Assembly: GCA_046351325.1 (NCBI GenBank)
Contig: JAXLYR010000001.1
Location: 1,116,001-1,180,000, forward strand
Origin: Xiheicaenibacterium sp046351325
Lineage (GTDB): Bacteria > Myxococcota_A > Polyangia > Polyangiales > Polyangiaceae
Length of the DNA stretch: 64,000 bases
Reading direction: 5' to 3'
In this document: piece by piece, positions 34,701-44,321 of the stretch
Position numbering within the stretch: the first letter of the stretch is position 1
How the letters are laid out: every line of letters starts with the position of its first letter
The notes under the pieces: generated by a model
Told to the model about the DNA's origin: nothing
Seen by the model: only the letters and a program-made list of their open reading frames with translations
Databases searched by the model: none
Translations under genes and position numbers: made by a program

Positions 34701-37700
34701 CGCCGCGCTTCGCGTAGAGATCGGCGAGGACCGAGAGCGCGCTCTTGTCGTTGGGGGTCTCGTCGAGGATGTCGAGGAGCTCGCGCCGCGCGTCCTCGGC
34801 GCGGGCGAGGCGCTGCTCGAGCACCGCCGCGCGGCGGAGCTTCAGCACGCGGACCTGCTCCGTCCACGACGAAGCGTGGATGCGTTGAGCGAGGAGCTCG
34901 CTCACGGCCTCATGGTCGCCGCGCTCGCGCGCGGCCTCTTCCTGAGCCTCGAGGTCTTGAGGATCGAGCGCGCTGCTGTCGTCGTCCGCGAAGAGCGCGT
35001 CGAAGCCATCGCGGACGGGCGCGAGCGCCAGGCCGAGCGGCTTCCTCCCTGCCGAAGTTCCGCCTCGTGGCGAATCGTCCACTCCGAGATCTGCGACGAG
35101 CTCGTGAGGCTCGGTCGTCGCCGCAGTTGCCTCCGCAGCGGCGGGTGCGGCCTCGGCGGACGGGCCCGGTGCGGGCTCGGGCGCGGGCTCGGCGCGCTCA
35201 TCGAGGAGAAGAGCGCCCGCAGCAGGCGGCGACGAGGTCAGATCCGCGAGATCCGCGAACGGGTCCCCCATCGGCTCAGACGTCGTTTCGCTCGGCTCGG
35301 GGGCCTCGCGCCGCTCTGCCTCGGCGAGGAGCTTGATGCTCGCGTCGCCGTCCTGCACCGCGCTCGCGATCGCGCTCGCGAGCCGCAAGAGCGGCGGTCC
35401 GGTGAGGGCGTGTCGATCTCCCACGCGTGCGCCGATGCGCTCGATGAACTCGGACGCGCGCTGGGGGAACGCCGCGAAGGCCGCCGCGGCCGGCATGAGG
35501 CTCTCGTAGACCTCGACCTCGCCGTCGATATCGACGGCCTTCTCGAGCGCTGCGAACGCGACCTCACCGCTGCCGGCCTCGGCGAGCAGGCGCGCGAGGT
35601 GCGCGCAAATCCGGGCACCGTCGGGGCCCTCCAGCTTCTTGATCGAGCGCTCCGCGACGCGGACGAGACCTGGCAAATAGCTCTCGGGGATGCCGCCGGT
35701 GCTCGCGAGCGAGTCGACCGTCTGCCGCAGATCTTTGACGAACGAAGCCTCCGGCGCGAGCGCCAGCGCCCGCAGCAAGATCTCGAGGCGGCGCTCGAGA
35801 CCAGCGCGCGTGCTCCCCGCGAGCTCGAGCGAGCGACGCAGCCAGATGGCCTTCTCCTCGGCGGGTGCGGACTCCGTGATGCGCGCGAAGAGCTCCACCG
35901 CGGGAGGACAACCCTCGGCGGTGTCGACGAGCCGCATGAGCAGAAGCCAGCTCGATCCCTCGTTGGGGACGGCCTCGAACGCCGCGAGCGCATGCTTGAG
36001 CGCGAGCTCCGTCGCGCCGAGCCGCTCGAGCTGGCGAGCCGCGCGGTAGTGGGCCGCGCGTCGGCCGTAGATCCCCATCGCGGAGGACGCGAGCGCCCCG
36101 TAGATGCGATCGATGACTTCCTCGCCGTGCTCGATCTGCGAGGCTTGAGACTCGGCGAGCGCGATGGCTTCGGGGTGCCCGACCTCGACGTCGAGCGCGA
36201 CGACCGCGGCGTCGAGCGCCTCCTTGGCGAGGCCGATCTCGGCGGTCACGCGACCGATCGCCAGCGCTACGCCGAGCCGCTTCTCGCGGTGAGCTTGGAC
36301 CGCGTCGCGTGGGACCGACGCGAGCCGCTCCATCATCACGCGAATGGCCTCGGTCGGCTCGGGGTAGATCTCGAGCATGTCGCGCGCGTACTGCTCGTAG
36401 CCTCGCGGCGGGGCGAGCTCGGCGGCCGCGAACAGGCTCTTCTCTGCGCCGTGCCGATCTTCAGCGAGATCCCAGCGCGCGGCGCCGAGCGCGCGCAGCG
36501 CGTCCGCGACGCGCACCGCGCTGACGGGTCCGCGACCTCGAGGCTTCGACGTGGGCGCGTCGCTCGTCGGTGGTTGCAGAGCCAGGACAGCTGCGAGCAC
36601 CGTCGCGCGAGCCTCGGCGATCGCGACGATTCCGTCGGGCCCGAAGCCGCTCGACCCAGCCTCGCGATCGACGTCTTCGAGCGACTCGAGCACGCTCGTC
36701 GGATCGAGATCCGTCGCCGCTGCGCGCAGGATCTCGCGCGCGGCGCCGTCGAAGTCGCGCATCGCAGCGCGCCGATGCGCGAGCTCGAGGAAGACCTCGC
36801 GCGGGGCCTCGGGGTCGCACGCGACGTAGCGCTCGAGCAGAGCGATCGCGAGGCTGTCGTCCTCGTGTTCGTCGGCGAGCGCCGCGAGCCTCTCGCGCAC
36901 GATCGACGAGACAGGCCCGTAGACGTCGAGCGCGCGGCGCGCGACCGCTGCGCCGCGCTCGCGATCGAGGCCGTAGAGGAGCGTCAGCGCGTCGCAGAAC
37001 GGACCCGCGCGCTCGTCGGGAGGGTCGGGTTGAGCGAGCACCCACGTGAGCGCGTCGGCGATGCGCTTCGAATCGGTCCCGAGCTGACATCGCCGTAAGA
37101 GCTCGGACAGCGTCCGCCGATCGCCGGGCGCCAGCGCGAGCCACCGCTGCGTCCACGCGAACGCGAGGTCGTGCTCGTTGATCGACTCGAGGCTGCGCGC
37201 GAGGGCGTCGCACAACCAGGCGCGCGGGACGACGACCGCGAGGGCCTGCTCGATCGAGATCGCTGCGTCACGCCCACCGGCCACCGCAGCGGCCCGCGCG
37301 AGAGCCGCCGCCGCGCGCGCGCTGCCCTGATCGAGCTCGAGCGCGGCCTCCGCGTGTTTGTACGCGTCGGTGAGCGCGCCGCTCTTGCGGTACGCGTCGG
37401 CGGCGGTCGCGAGCGCGACGGCCGCAGATTCGGGGGGCAGCCCCTGCGCGATCACGACGAGGGCTCGCGCTTCGTCGCGCGCGCTGTCCGCGGCCGCAGC
37501 AGCGACGAGGACGTGCGACGCGGCGATCGGATCGGAGTGGCCTGCGTCGAGCAGCGGCAAGAGCTCGTCGAGCGCGCGACGCGGCTGCTCGGGTGGTGTG
37601 AGCGACGCGAGCAGGAGCCTGATTCGCAAGCTCTCGCGGCGCGCGACGGTCGCGGACTCGAGGCGCGCCCGGAGCACGCTCTCGAAGAGGTCCGCGCGCG

Positions 37701-39387
37701 CGACGTCTTCAGGAGCTCTGAAATAGGGCAGCGTGAGCGCCCGCAGATCGTCGGTCGACTGCGCGCCGACCCCCATGCCGTCGCCGTCGGAGGACGAGAG
37801 GCCCGCGCGACAGAGGGCAGCGAGCGCGGTGAAGGCTCGCGAGGTGAGCTCGGGGCTCGCACCGTAGAGCCGCACGAGCCGCGTGAGCGCGTGCACGCGC
37901 GCCTCGGTGACGCCGGGCATGTGGGACCCGCCGAGGTTGAGCGAGCCCTCGAGCTCCGCGAGCAGGGCCTCGCGCTCGGCGACCGCGACCTCGAGGCGCA
38001 TGCGCGCGTGCTGCGCCGGCTCTGCGTGCGCCGAGTCGATCGCGGCGGCGCGACGCCTCGCCCAGTCCGCGAGCAGAGGGTCGCCGAGCTCACTGTCCGC
38101 GAGCTCGGCGAGGCTCAGCGCGAGCGGTGCGTACTCCAAAGAAAGGCCATCAGGACGAACCGCGCGCGCCAGAGCTTCGGCGAGTGGAGTGTGATCGCCG
38201 GTGCGCTCGGCGTGCGAGCGCAGCCGATCGATCGCGTCGCTCTCGAGCGGCGAGGCCGTCGCGGCCTCGACCCAGGCGAGCACCGCGCCGTGCTCGTCAC
38301 CGAGCGTGCCCGCGAGCAAGCGCGCGAGCGATTCGTAAGCGCTGGCCCGCACAGCGCCCGTGCGGTGGGGCGCGCGGCGCGTGAGCCGCGCGGCGACGAT
38401 CTCCGGCAGGCCGGCGAGCGAGAGCGCCTCGTCGATGCGAGCCTCGACGTTGGCGGCCTCCGAGTCGACGCCGAGATCCAACAGCGCGCCGAGCGCGAGG
38501 GCCTCGTCGTGCGCTTCGATCGCGCGCGCGAGGCGTTCGAGGTGGATGTCCGCTGCGCGCTCGCGAGCGAGCGTCCCACCTTGGCGCGTGACCTCGTGTT
38601 CGATCGCCTCTGCGAGATCGCGCAACACCTCGTCGGCCGCGCCCGTCCGATCCTCGGCGACGAGCCCGGAGAACACGGCTCGCGCCGCGGCCTCGGAGGC
38701 CGGGCAGAGCTCGAACGCACGCAGCGCGTCCTCGAACGCGGCCTCTTCGTCGCCTGCCGCGCGTCGCGCGGTCGCGGCGTCGAGGAAAGAGCGGGCCCCC
38801 GTCTCGCGATCGATGACGGGATCGGCCGAGCCAGCGAGCGCGCCGAGCAGCTCGTGGGGGACAGCGTCGTCGGGGTCGAGCTCGGCGGCCTCTTGGAGGA
38901 GGAGCGCGGCCGCGTCGGGACGGCGCGCACGCGCGAGCAACACGGCGGCTCGCACCAACGTCTTCGAGACGGCGACGTCGAGCGCGGCGAGCTCCTCTGC
39001 GGTCGACGCACGAGCTCGCCTCTCGGTCGCAGCCGCGCGCAGCTCGAGACCCGCCGCGCCCGGATCGCCGAGGCCCGCGAGCCAACCCGCGAGCTCCGTG
39101 CGCAAGCTCGGTGAGTCCTCGATGCTGAGCGCCCTGCGCGCGAGCGCGACGGCCGCGTCGAGGTCCGTGCCGTGCGACGTGAAGAGGTGGCAGAGCTCGA
39201 CGCAAGCTTCACGCTCGCGCTTCTTGTCCCCCGTCTCGCGCGCGTCCTTGAGGATGGCCGTGTAGTAGGCGATGTCCGCCCGGCGGCCCTCGTAGCGAGG
39301 CAGCGCCGAGTTCGAGATCTGCGAAAAGCCACCGGCTCGCCCCGACGGGCTCGCGCGATGCTCGACTTCCTCGTCCACCCTTTCCAT
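31759..39387 (-). CDS. Giant TPR-rich protein (about 2,540 aa)
   Basis: From ATG 39387, which has a weak ribosome site. Residues 30-2000 are almost entirely helical repeats in TPR/alpha-solenoid style, e.g. IAYYTAILKDARETGDKKREREACVELCHLF, AAVALARRALSI, ALKHALAAFEAVPNEGSSWLLLMRLVD and DFDIALALYEEALALSRRDRQL. A very acidic, Pro-rich stretch follows at about 2030-2135 (EELADEEADDEAEDVTDADD). A conserved-looking helical domain of about 370 residues ends the protein (GEAYSELAAHLGSPRPLFHRA). It has no signal peptide and is probably a cytoplasmic scaffold. It is the last gene of a minus-strand cluster after SppA (74 bp gap). The frame extends further upstream but is not convincing. Confidence 0.85.
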   Translation of the reverse strand: MERVDEEVEHRASPSGRAGGFSQISNSALPRYEGRRADIAYYTAILKDARETGDKKREREACVELCHLFTSHGTDLDAAVALARRALSIEDSPSLRTELAGWLAGLGDPGAAGLELRAAATERRARASTAEELAALDVAVSKTLVRAAVLLARARRPDAAALLLQEAAELDPDDAVPHELLGALAGSADPVIDRETGARSFLDAATARRAAGDEEAAFEDALRAFELCPASEAAARAVFSGLVAEDRTGAADEVLRDLAEAIEHEVTRQGGTLARERAADIHLERLARAIEAHDEALALGALLDLGVDSEAANVEARIDEALSLAGLPEIVAARLTRRAPHRTGAVRASAYESLARLLAGTLGDEHGAVLAWVEAATASPLESDAIDRLRSHAERTGDHTPLAEALARAVRPDGLSLEYAPLALSLAELADSELGDPLLADWARRRAAAIDSAHAEPAQHARMRLEVAVAEREALLAELEGSLNLGGSHMPGVTEARVHALTRLVRLYGASPELTSRAFTALAALCRAGLSSSDGDGMGVGAQSTDDLRALTLPYFRAPEDVARADLFESVLRARLESATVARRESLRIRLLLASLTPPEQPRRALDELLPLLDAGHSDPIAASHVLVAAAAADSARDEARALVVIAQGLPPESAAVALATAADAYRKSGALTDAYKHAEAALELDQGSARAAAALARAAAVAGGRDAAISIEQALAVVVPRAWLCDALARSLESINEHDLAFAWTQRWLALAPGDRRTLSELLRRCQLGTDSKRIADALTWVLAQPDPPDERAGPFCDALTLLYGLDRERGAAVARRALDVYGPVSSIVRERLAALADEHEDDSLAIALLERYVACDPEAPREVFLELAHRRAAMRDFDGAAREILRAAATDLDPTSVLESLEDVDREAGSSGFGPDGIVAIAEARATVLAAVLALQPPTSDAPTSKPRGRGPVSAVRVADALRALGAARWDLAEDRHGAEKSLFAAAELAPPRGYEQYARDMLEIYPEPTEAIRVMMERLASVPRDAVQAHREKRLGVALAIGRVTAEIGLAKEALDAAVVALDVEVGHPEAIALAESQASQIEHGEEVIDRIYGALASSAMGIYGRRAAHYRAARQLERLGATELALKHALAAFEAVPNEGSSWLLLMRLVDTAEGCPPAVELFARITESAPAEEKAIWLRRSLELAGSTRAGLERRLEILLRALALAPEASFVKDLRQTVDSLASTGGIPESYLPGLVRVAERSIKKLEGPDGARICAHLARLLAEAGSGEVAFAALEKAVDIDGEVEVYESLMPAAAAFAAFPQRASEFIERIGARVGDRHALTGPPLLRLASAIASAVQDGDASIKLLAEAERREAPEPSETTSEPMGDPFADLADLTSSPPAAGALLLDERAEPAPEPAPGPSAEAAPAAAEATAATTEPHELVADLGVDDSPRGGTSAGRKPLGLALAPVRDGFDALFADDDSSALDPQDLEAQEEAARERGDHEAVSELLAQRIHASSWTEQVRVLKLRRAAVLEQRLARAEDARRELLDILDETPNDKSALSVLADLYAKRGAPSEAAPLFDRLAKLSELDSDERVRYAIDGARAYAAAGDTQTALDVLDAIPPPHDASVAVGRARVDTFRRAGDMFSLIVAVDRLLSNEELSPDEAAALLVEASRAASASGDEQGALIRARRAARLAPARPDAVLECARLEYRARGMGTPREAQAVVDTLVAVQPSLPTEMMELHAFLLAEALDVIQGGGAGLRELSRRHAEIGPRPLVALGMAERLSRGRSFESAVPLFAQAIEGDLQGLRVKPRVALAATDAAIQAGDLSSARKFVEIAERAPETRAQVERRKREILAFDDDPLVARPILEELIGQSSGLARARFLQRLARLSTDGDFDIALALYEEALALSRRDRQLSNQIRAELIEFIERHGAGRAVVDDESAQDAPPSSRGGEALDVPPSQPVSSDRPDSAPRAALNPPEPVAEPAAAESAAADEPPPATRSKTHLSDPPVILLQTPTGPSIETREIIVELPYAEDDSPDSVREAPPPTRPSVSDAKPPAAVMASEELADEEADDEAEDVTDADDVEAFDSEEPPSDDASADYADEDEVEEELDEADDVELDDSAKADAARDTPSIDYLEARDDVAALVTPPLPSRRLKLPALGSLAPATKPTLDGPREEELFRELVDGYFDAGDELAKRLAERRTRSHDVVLVRRYQMMLRPGHRPTIEAARDAATQDRDEVYARALDHVMATEDGKQAPPPPLFAQPREPEFVTALLQRDVSARETEALAVVWDAGLFRKEMGAYQLSGSDRVPLTVASVLGEAYSELAAHLGSPRPLFHRARTERPFQVEVGLLAQPSIVVSGELRAKSPALALRLAAAHASSTHDLVLAAHLPEAVLSNILAAITAAFGPVQPRDDAPASQADAFKTEVGRLAGELWQRVNPRAERRLRELCEQGPLDPVEARETAHRAMRRAGLYACGDLSVSLLALAADGEGPDLMELASIGLERACLESTRVADLVRLACRIEFAEARWQTPSPMSMRR

Positions 39388-39461
39388 GAGATTTTTCGCG
39401 CGCGACGCGAGCCTAGCGAAACTCTTCTCGCGGGGACCACTTTCCCCCCGCGATGGGCCGG

Positions 39462-41270
39462 TCAGCGCCCGACGATCACGAACGGCACGGCGGTCAGCGC
39501 GACCTCGCCCTGGGCCATCGGCGCAGTGCTCGCGAGCCATTCGCGAACCTCTGCAGGAAAGGTCTCGATGACCGAGGCGATCGGGTCGAGCTCGGACTTG
39601 GCGCGCTCGGCGGCCTTCGCCGCAGCGTCGGCGTCGCCCCCGAAGAGCTCGAGCAAGCCGCCCTGCTCGGCCTTCAAGAGGACGGGCCCGTCTGCGCCGA
39701 GCCCGCCTTTCTCCTGCGCGTAGCGGATCGCGTCGTCGAGCCCGCCGAGCTGATCGACGAGGCCCAGATCCTTCGCGCTGGCGGCGCCGAAGATGCGGCC
39801 CTGCGCGGCCTTGTCGTGAAGCGTGTCGCGATCGAGGCCCCGACCCTCGACGATGCGATCGAGGAACGTGCCGTAGATCGCCTCCATCGACGCGAGGACC
39901 TTCGCTCGCGTCGGGTCGTCCCAAGGCTGGAACGGGGACATGTACGTCGCGCGCCGAGCCTTCACCGGGTCGGTCGCGGCCGTCACGGGCACCGTGTTGA
40001 TGCCGTATTTTGCCAGCGCGTCGTGCAGGGCGAGCTTGCCCCCGACGACCCCGATCGAGCCGACGATGCTGGCCGGCTCGGCGAAGATCGCCGTCCCCGC
40101 GGACGAAAGATAGTAGCCCCCGCTCGCCGCCATGCCGCCGACGGACACGATGAGCGGCTTCTTGGCGCGGAGCTTCATCAGCTTGTGCCACAGCAGGTCC
40201 GACGCGAGCGCCGAGCCGCCGGGCGAGTCGATTCGCAGGACGACAGCTTTAACGTTGTCATCCTCGGTGACCTGCGTGAGGACCTTGCCGAGCCCGGTCT
40301 CGGTGATGCCTTCCGCGCCGCCGAGTCCGCCGCCACCGCCCATCGTGATCGCGCCGATGGCTTTGATGACCGCCACGTGCGGCGCGCCCTCGCTCTCGGC
40401 GCCCGTCAGCGTGCGCAAGATCTCGGAGAAGCCGCCCTGTTCGTTCGCGCCTCCACCGAACGCGACGACCGTGCGCTCCGCGCCGACGGCGGTCCTGGCC
40501 TTGTCGCGAACGTCGTCCTCGTATCCGACTCCATCGACGAGGCCCGCGTCCTTGGCCGCTTGCGGTCCGTAGGGCCCGTCTTCGACCAGCGCAGCGACGT
40601 CCGCGCCCCGCCCCGTCGTCACGCCGTCGATCCACGCCTTCCTGAGATCCTTCAGCGTGAACTCGATCGACTCGCGCGCCTCGGGGCTCGGCTCGTTGCG
40701 CGTGTAGGGCTCCTGCGCGCCCTTGTATTTGCCGACCTGGAGAAAGTCGACGCCGATCTTCAGGTCCTTCAGCAGCTGGTTGCCGAAGATGAGCTCGAAG
40801 CCGAGCCCGACCGTGTCGACCCCACCCGCGGGGCTGATCCAAATCTCGGTGCAGCCGAGCGACGTCAGCAACATCGTCCCGTTGCCGAGCTCGTCCGCGT
40901 GGCAATACACAGGGATGTTGCGATCGCGCACGCCCTTCAGCAGCGTGCCGATCTCGGTCGCGGCCGCGACGCCCATCTGCGTGAGGCCGAGCCGAACGAA
41001 GACGCCCTTCGTCTCTTCCGGGTCGAGCTTGCGGAGCGCCATCACCAAATCGGCGTGGCTCGTCCCCGGGATCGATCCGAAGAGCGTCGAGGCCCCGCGC
41101 TCGCTCACACCCTTCGACAGGTTGAGCTCGACGAGCGCAGGCCCGGTGAAGCTCTCACCCTTCTTCATCGTCTTGCCGAAGACGGAGCGCCCGTTGCAGC
41201 TCGGCAGGAGCGCGAGCGCTGCCACCGCGAGTGCGGCCCCGCAGGCTCGTTTCGCTTTCACGCTGTTCAC
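39462..41270 (-). CDS. sppA: Signal peptide peptidase SppA-like lipoprotein (67K type)
   Basis: A 602-residue membrane-bound Ser/Lys protease that degrades cleaved signal peptides. The signal ends LALLPSC, a lipobox-like site at Cys25 instead of the usual single membrane anchor. The N-terminal repeat carries the general base K183 (FLQVGKYKGAQEPYTR) and the C-terminal repeat the nucleophile S383 (SVGGMAASGGYYLSS), with RIDSPGGSALASDLLW before it and AEPASIVGSIGVVGG after, as in long SppA. It overlaps the upstream zinc-ribbon gene by 4 bp. Confidence 0.93.
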   Translation of the reverse strand: MNSVKAKRACGAALAVAALALLPSCNGRSVFGKTMKKGESFTGPALVELNLSKGVSERGASTLFGSIPGTSHADLVMALRKLDPEETKGVFVRLGLTQMGVAAATEIGTLLKGVRDRNIPVYCHADELGNGTMLLTSLGCTEIWISPAGGVDTVGLGFELIFGNQLLKDLKIGVDFLQVGKYKGAQEPYTRNEPSPEARESIEFTLKDLRKAWIDGVTTGRGADVAALVEDGPYGPQAAKDAGLVDGVGYEDDVRDKARTAVGAERTVVAFGGGANEQGGFSEILRTLTGAESEGAPHVAVIKAIGAITMGGGGGLGGAEGITETGLGKVLTQVTEDDNVKAVVLRIDSPGGSALASDLLWHKLMKLRAKKPLIVSVGGMAASGGYYLSSAGTAIFAEPASIVGSIGVVGGKLALHDALAKYGINTVPVTAATDPVKARRATYMSPFQPWDDPTRAKVLASMEAIYGTFLDRIVEGRGLDRDTLHDKAAQGRIFGAASAKDLGLVDQLGGLDDAIRYAQEKGGLGADGPVLLKAEQGGLLELFGGDADAAAKAAERAKSELDPIASVIETFPAEVREWLASTAPMAQGEVALTAVPFVIVGR

Positions 41271-44029
41271 TTGGGGTCACCCTCCCACGGGGGGACGTCG
41301 CCGTCGCCAGTGCTCGGCGGTGTCGTGTTCGTGGGCTGCGGTACGGGGTCTTGCGTCGGTTGAGTGGTCGTGGTCGGCGTCGGGCTCGTTTGGGTCGGCG
41401 GCGGGGTGGGCTCCCACCCTCCCGTCGAAGCGGTGGAGTTGGCCCGCTGCATCGCGCGCTGCTGCTCCGCGCCGGTCAGGCCGATATCGAGCGCGCGCCG
41501 ATAGAGCGCTCGCGCCGAGGCCTGATCACCGCTCTCCCACTTCAGATCGGCGAGCGACACGATCGCCGGCACGTAGTTCGGGTTCGACGCGAGGACCTTC
41601 TCGTTGAGGGTGATCGCGTCCTTCGCGCGACCACGCTGGCGGGCGACGGTCGCGGCCCCAGCGAGGGCTTCGCTGTTCTCGGGCTCGGTCTCGAGGACCT
41701 TCTTGTAGAGGTCGTCGGCCTTGTCGAGCTGCCCCTTCGCGAGGGCGTCGCTCGCGCTCTTCAGGAGGGCCGCGTTCGCTGGGCTCGACGGCGCCTGCGC
41801 CGAGCTCGACGCCGCGCCCGAGGCTGCGATCGACGGCAGATCGGTCGTTCGCAGGCTCATGTCTTCACCCTTCTCGGCGCGCTCGACGAAGCGTCGCAGC
41901 TGCGCCTCGAGCGGGTGGGCCTTCGGGAGCTTGGCGAGCTTCTCGAGCTCCGCGCGCGACCTCTTCGCGTCACCCGAGCGCGCGAGCGCGTACACGAGCA
42001 ACGTGCGCGCTCGACCGAGGTTCCCCTCTTGTTCGGCGACCGAGCTGAGCCGTGTGATGACGCTCGGCCAATCCGGAGAGGCCCCCGCGAGATCGAGCGC
42101 CGCCATCACGAGGAGAGTCTCGGGCTCGCGCTCGAGCGAGCGCAGCTTGTCGACGAGCTTGCGCGCCGCCGCGACGTCGCCTTGCAGGCGCTTCACGTCG
42201 ACGAGCACGCGCGCGACCTCGGGATCGTCCGGCGCGAGATCGACCGCGCGCTGCGCGGCCTTCATCGCTTGCTGCCCTGCCTCGAGGTAGCGCCGACGAA
42301 CCGCGTCGCGCCCCGGATCGTTTGGGGGCAAAAGCAACATCTCGAGCCAAGGGATCTCGGCGCGCACCGCCGCGAGCCGCGCGAGGGCCTTCGTGACGCG
42401 AGGGTCGGACTCGGCGAGGGCACTCGCCTTGACGAACTGCTCCTGCGCGCCATCGAGGTCACCCTCGCGCAGAGCCTTCTCGCCCGCCTCGAGGAAGCCA
42501 TCGACGCGGGTGTCCTGGCTCACGCTCGCGGGCGCGTTCCGTCGCGCGTAGCGCTGGATGAAGAGCACGCCGACGAAGAGGAGCGCGCCGCCCACGAGGA
42601 GCGCGACGATCACGCGCATCGATCCGACCGGCCGGCGCGGGACGCTGCTCGGGCGTCGCTCCGAGGGCATGACATCGGGCGCGCCCTCGTCCCCGAGCGC
42701 CGAATACCGGATCTCGGTGCTCGGCGATGGCGTCACGAGGCTCATCCCACGACGACCGCTGCTCCGCCGCGGCTGCTCGTCCGCGTCGTCGAGGTGTTGG
42801 GCCCCGTTCGGCGGTGGCGTTACACCGTTCGACGGCTCCCCATCGATGGATTCCTCGTGGGCCGCGCCCGTCTCGGCCGGGGGCGGCGGCAACAGATCGG
42901 CTCGGCGGGAGACGGGACCGCTCTCACGATCGGCGCTCGGCAGAAACCGCCGATCGAGCGGCACCGGCGGCCCGTTGCCCTCGGGCGCCGCGTAGAGCTT
43001 CACGTCCTGCGGGATGGCCTCCGGGCGAACCGACGTGCGCGACTCACGCGTGGATTCGGCCTCACGGCGCGAGGTCGGCTCCGCGTCTTGCCCGCCGCGA
43101 CCGACGCCTGTCAGCGTGCTCGATCGACCGCTCGCGCCTCGCAACGCAGGCGCCGCAGGGTGCGCAGCGTCGGCCTCGCTCGGGGTCCCGTACGCCTGCG
43201 TCCGCGTGAGCGGATCGACGGTCTCCACCGAGCGGGCCGCGTGCTGCGGCGAGATGCCGGCGATCGTCGCGGGGCCTGTCTCCGATGGAAACCGGCTCGG
43301 CTCGGGGAGCGTCACCGGCTCGACCGACTGCGGCGCGGTGTCGTGGAGCGCGCGGAGCTCGCGCGTCGCCTGACGCTGCCGCCCCGTATCCGAGGACGTT
43401 CGCACGGTGGTCGCGATCAGGTCTTCGTTGATCGCACCGCGCACCGCGGTCGGCTCGCTGTCCGACGGAGGTGGGATCGCGCTCTGGGTCAGGTGTCCCA
43501 GCGGAATCGCGACGCTCTGATCACCACGCTGGAAGCTCGCGACGGGACCCAACCCCGGCGGCGTCGCGGCTCGCGGACGCCCGAGAGATTCCACCGTGCC
43601 GAGGCCCATCTTGGTGCGGCTCGCGGGGGGCTCGTCCGACCCGAAGACCGAGGGCACGGCGATGTGCTGACGTCCGCGATGAGGCGTCGTCGCCGCGGGA
43701 GAAACGGTCACGAGCGCCCCACCGAAGAAGGGCTCGAGCTCGGCGATCGACGCGAGCCGCCGCGGCCGCCCCGCACCGCGCGAGAGCACGTCATCCTTGC
43801 CGACGCGGCCTCCCGCGATGGCCGTCTTCAGATCGCGCAGGGCGCGAAACTCCAGCGTCGAGCCCTCGACGGTGCGGACGATCCAGACCTCGGGTGCACC
43901 GACGGCGTCACTGCGACGGACCTTGAATCGATGGCCGCATTGCGTGCACCGAACGCTGGTGCCTTGCTCGGACACCAACGCATCGTCGAACTCGTACTCG
44001 GTGTTACACCGCTCGCAGGTGACGTCCAT
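41267..44029 (-). CDS. Zinc-ribbon/TPR single-pass membrane protein
   Basis: A 920-residue protein. The N terminus is a MJ0042-type zinc ribbon (CERCNTEYEFDDALV...VRCTQCGHRFKV), then a GYF-like segment (VWIVRTVEGSTLEFRALRDLKTAIAGGRVGKDDVLSRG). About 350 low-complexity Pro/Ser/Arg residues follow, then a membrane helix at about 468-492 (VIVALLVGGALLFVGVLFI) and a long TPR region (ALREGDLDGAQEQFVKASALAESDP and LDKADDLYKKVLETEPENSEALAGAA). A Pro/Thr tail ends the protein. The zinc ribbon plus GYF order recalls GltJ/AgmX of the Myxococcus motility complex, but the TPR half differs. First gene of the operon with SppA and the giant TPR protein. Confidence 0.85.
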   Translation of the reverse strand: MDVTCERCNTEYEFDDALVSEQGTSVRCTQCGHRFKVRRSDAVGAPEVWIVRTVEGSTLEFRALRDLKTAIAGGRVGKDDVLSRGAGRPRRLASIAELEPFFGGALVTVSPAATTPHRGRQHIAVPSVFGSDEPPASRTKMGLGTVESLGRPRAATPPGLGPVASFQRGDQSVAIPLGHLTQSAIPPPSDSEPTAVRGAINEDLIATTVRTSSDTGRQRQATRELRALHDTAPQSVEPVTLPEPSRFPSETGPATIAGISPQHAARSVETVDPLTRTQAYGTPSEADAAHPAAPALRGASGRSSTLTGVGRGGQDAEPTSRREAESTRESRTSVRPEAIPQDVKLYAAPEGNGPPVPLDRRFLPSADRESGPVSRRADLLPPPPAETGAAHEESIDGEPSNGVTPPPNGAQHLDDADEQPRRSSGRRGMSLVTPSPSTEIRYSALGDEGAPDVMPSERRPSSVPRRPVGSMRVIVALLVGGALLFVGVLFIQRYARRNAPASVSQDTRVDGFLEAGEKALREGDLDGAQEQFVKASALAESDPRVTKALARLAAVRAEIPWLEMLLLPPNDPGRDAVRRRYLEAGQQAMKAAQRAVDLAPDDPEVARVLVDVKRLQGDVAAARKLVDKLRSLEREPETLLVMAALDLAGASPDWPSVITRLSSVAEQEGNLGRARTLLVYALARSGDAKRSRAELEKLAKLPKAHPLEAQLRRFVERAEKGEDMSLRTTDLPSIAASGAASSSAQAPSSPANAALLKSASDALAKGQLDKADDLYKKVLETEPENSEALAGAATVARQRGRAKDAITLNEKVLASNPNYVPAIVSLADLKWESGDQASARALYRRALDIGLTGAEQQRAMQRANSTASTGGWEPTPPPTQTSPTPTTTTQPTQDPVPQPTNTTPPSTGDGDVPPWEGDPK

Positions 44030-44161
44030 TGCGCTCGGGGCGCACCTCCGCGGGTAACCCTAGCAGGCTCCGCATCGGGGCGCGCGCCTCTCGGATGAGG
44101 CCGCTCCGCACTCGAGCGACGCCCGGGAGGAAGGGCCGCCGTCTGGGGCGGACCGCCGCGC

Positions 44162-44190
44162 TGGAGCTCGATCATTGGCATCGAGCTCCA
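44162..44190. other. 11-bp perfect hairpin in a divergent intergenic region
   Basis: TGGAGCTCGAT (44162-44172), loop CATTGGC, ATCGAGCTCCA (44180-44190). It lies in the 292-bp gap between genes starting at 44029 (minus) and 44322 (plus), so it cannot end either gene. It may be an operator, an RNA leader structure or part of an unannotated small RNA. Confidence 0.5.
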
Positions 44191-44321
44191 ACGGATTCGG
44201 AGCTCTTTTGGTGCGATGGGCAAGTCACACCTGATCGTGAAGCAGAGTTCACAGGACGTCCGCTGGCTCGCACGATCTCCAGGCTGCACCAAGGCACATC
44301 GCTTGCTAAACTCGTCCGGCA

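Noticed and set aside
32347..39114. Several long plus-strand frames opposite the giant TPR gene
   Set aside because: They are Arg-rich antisense shadows of the repeat-rich gene and have no starts with ribosome sites or known domains.
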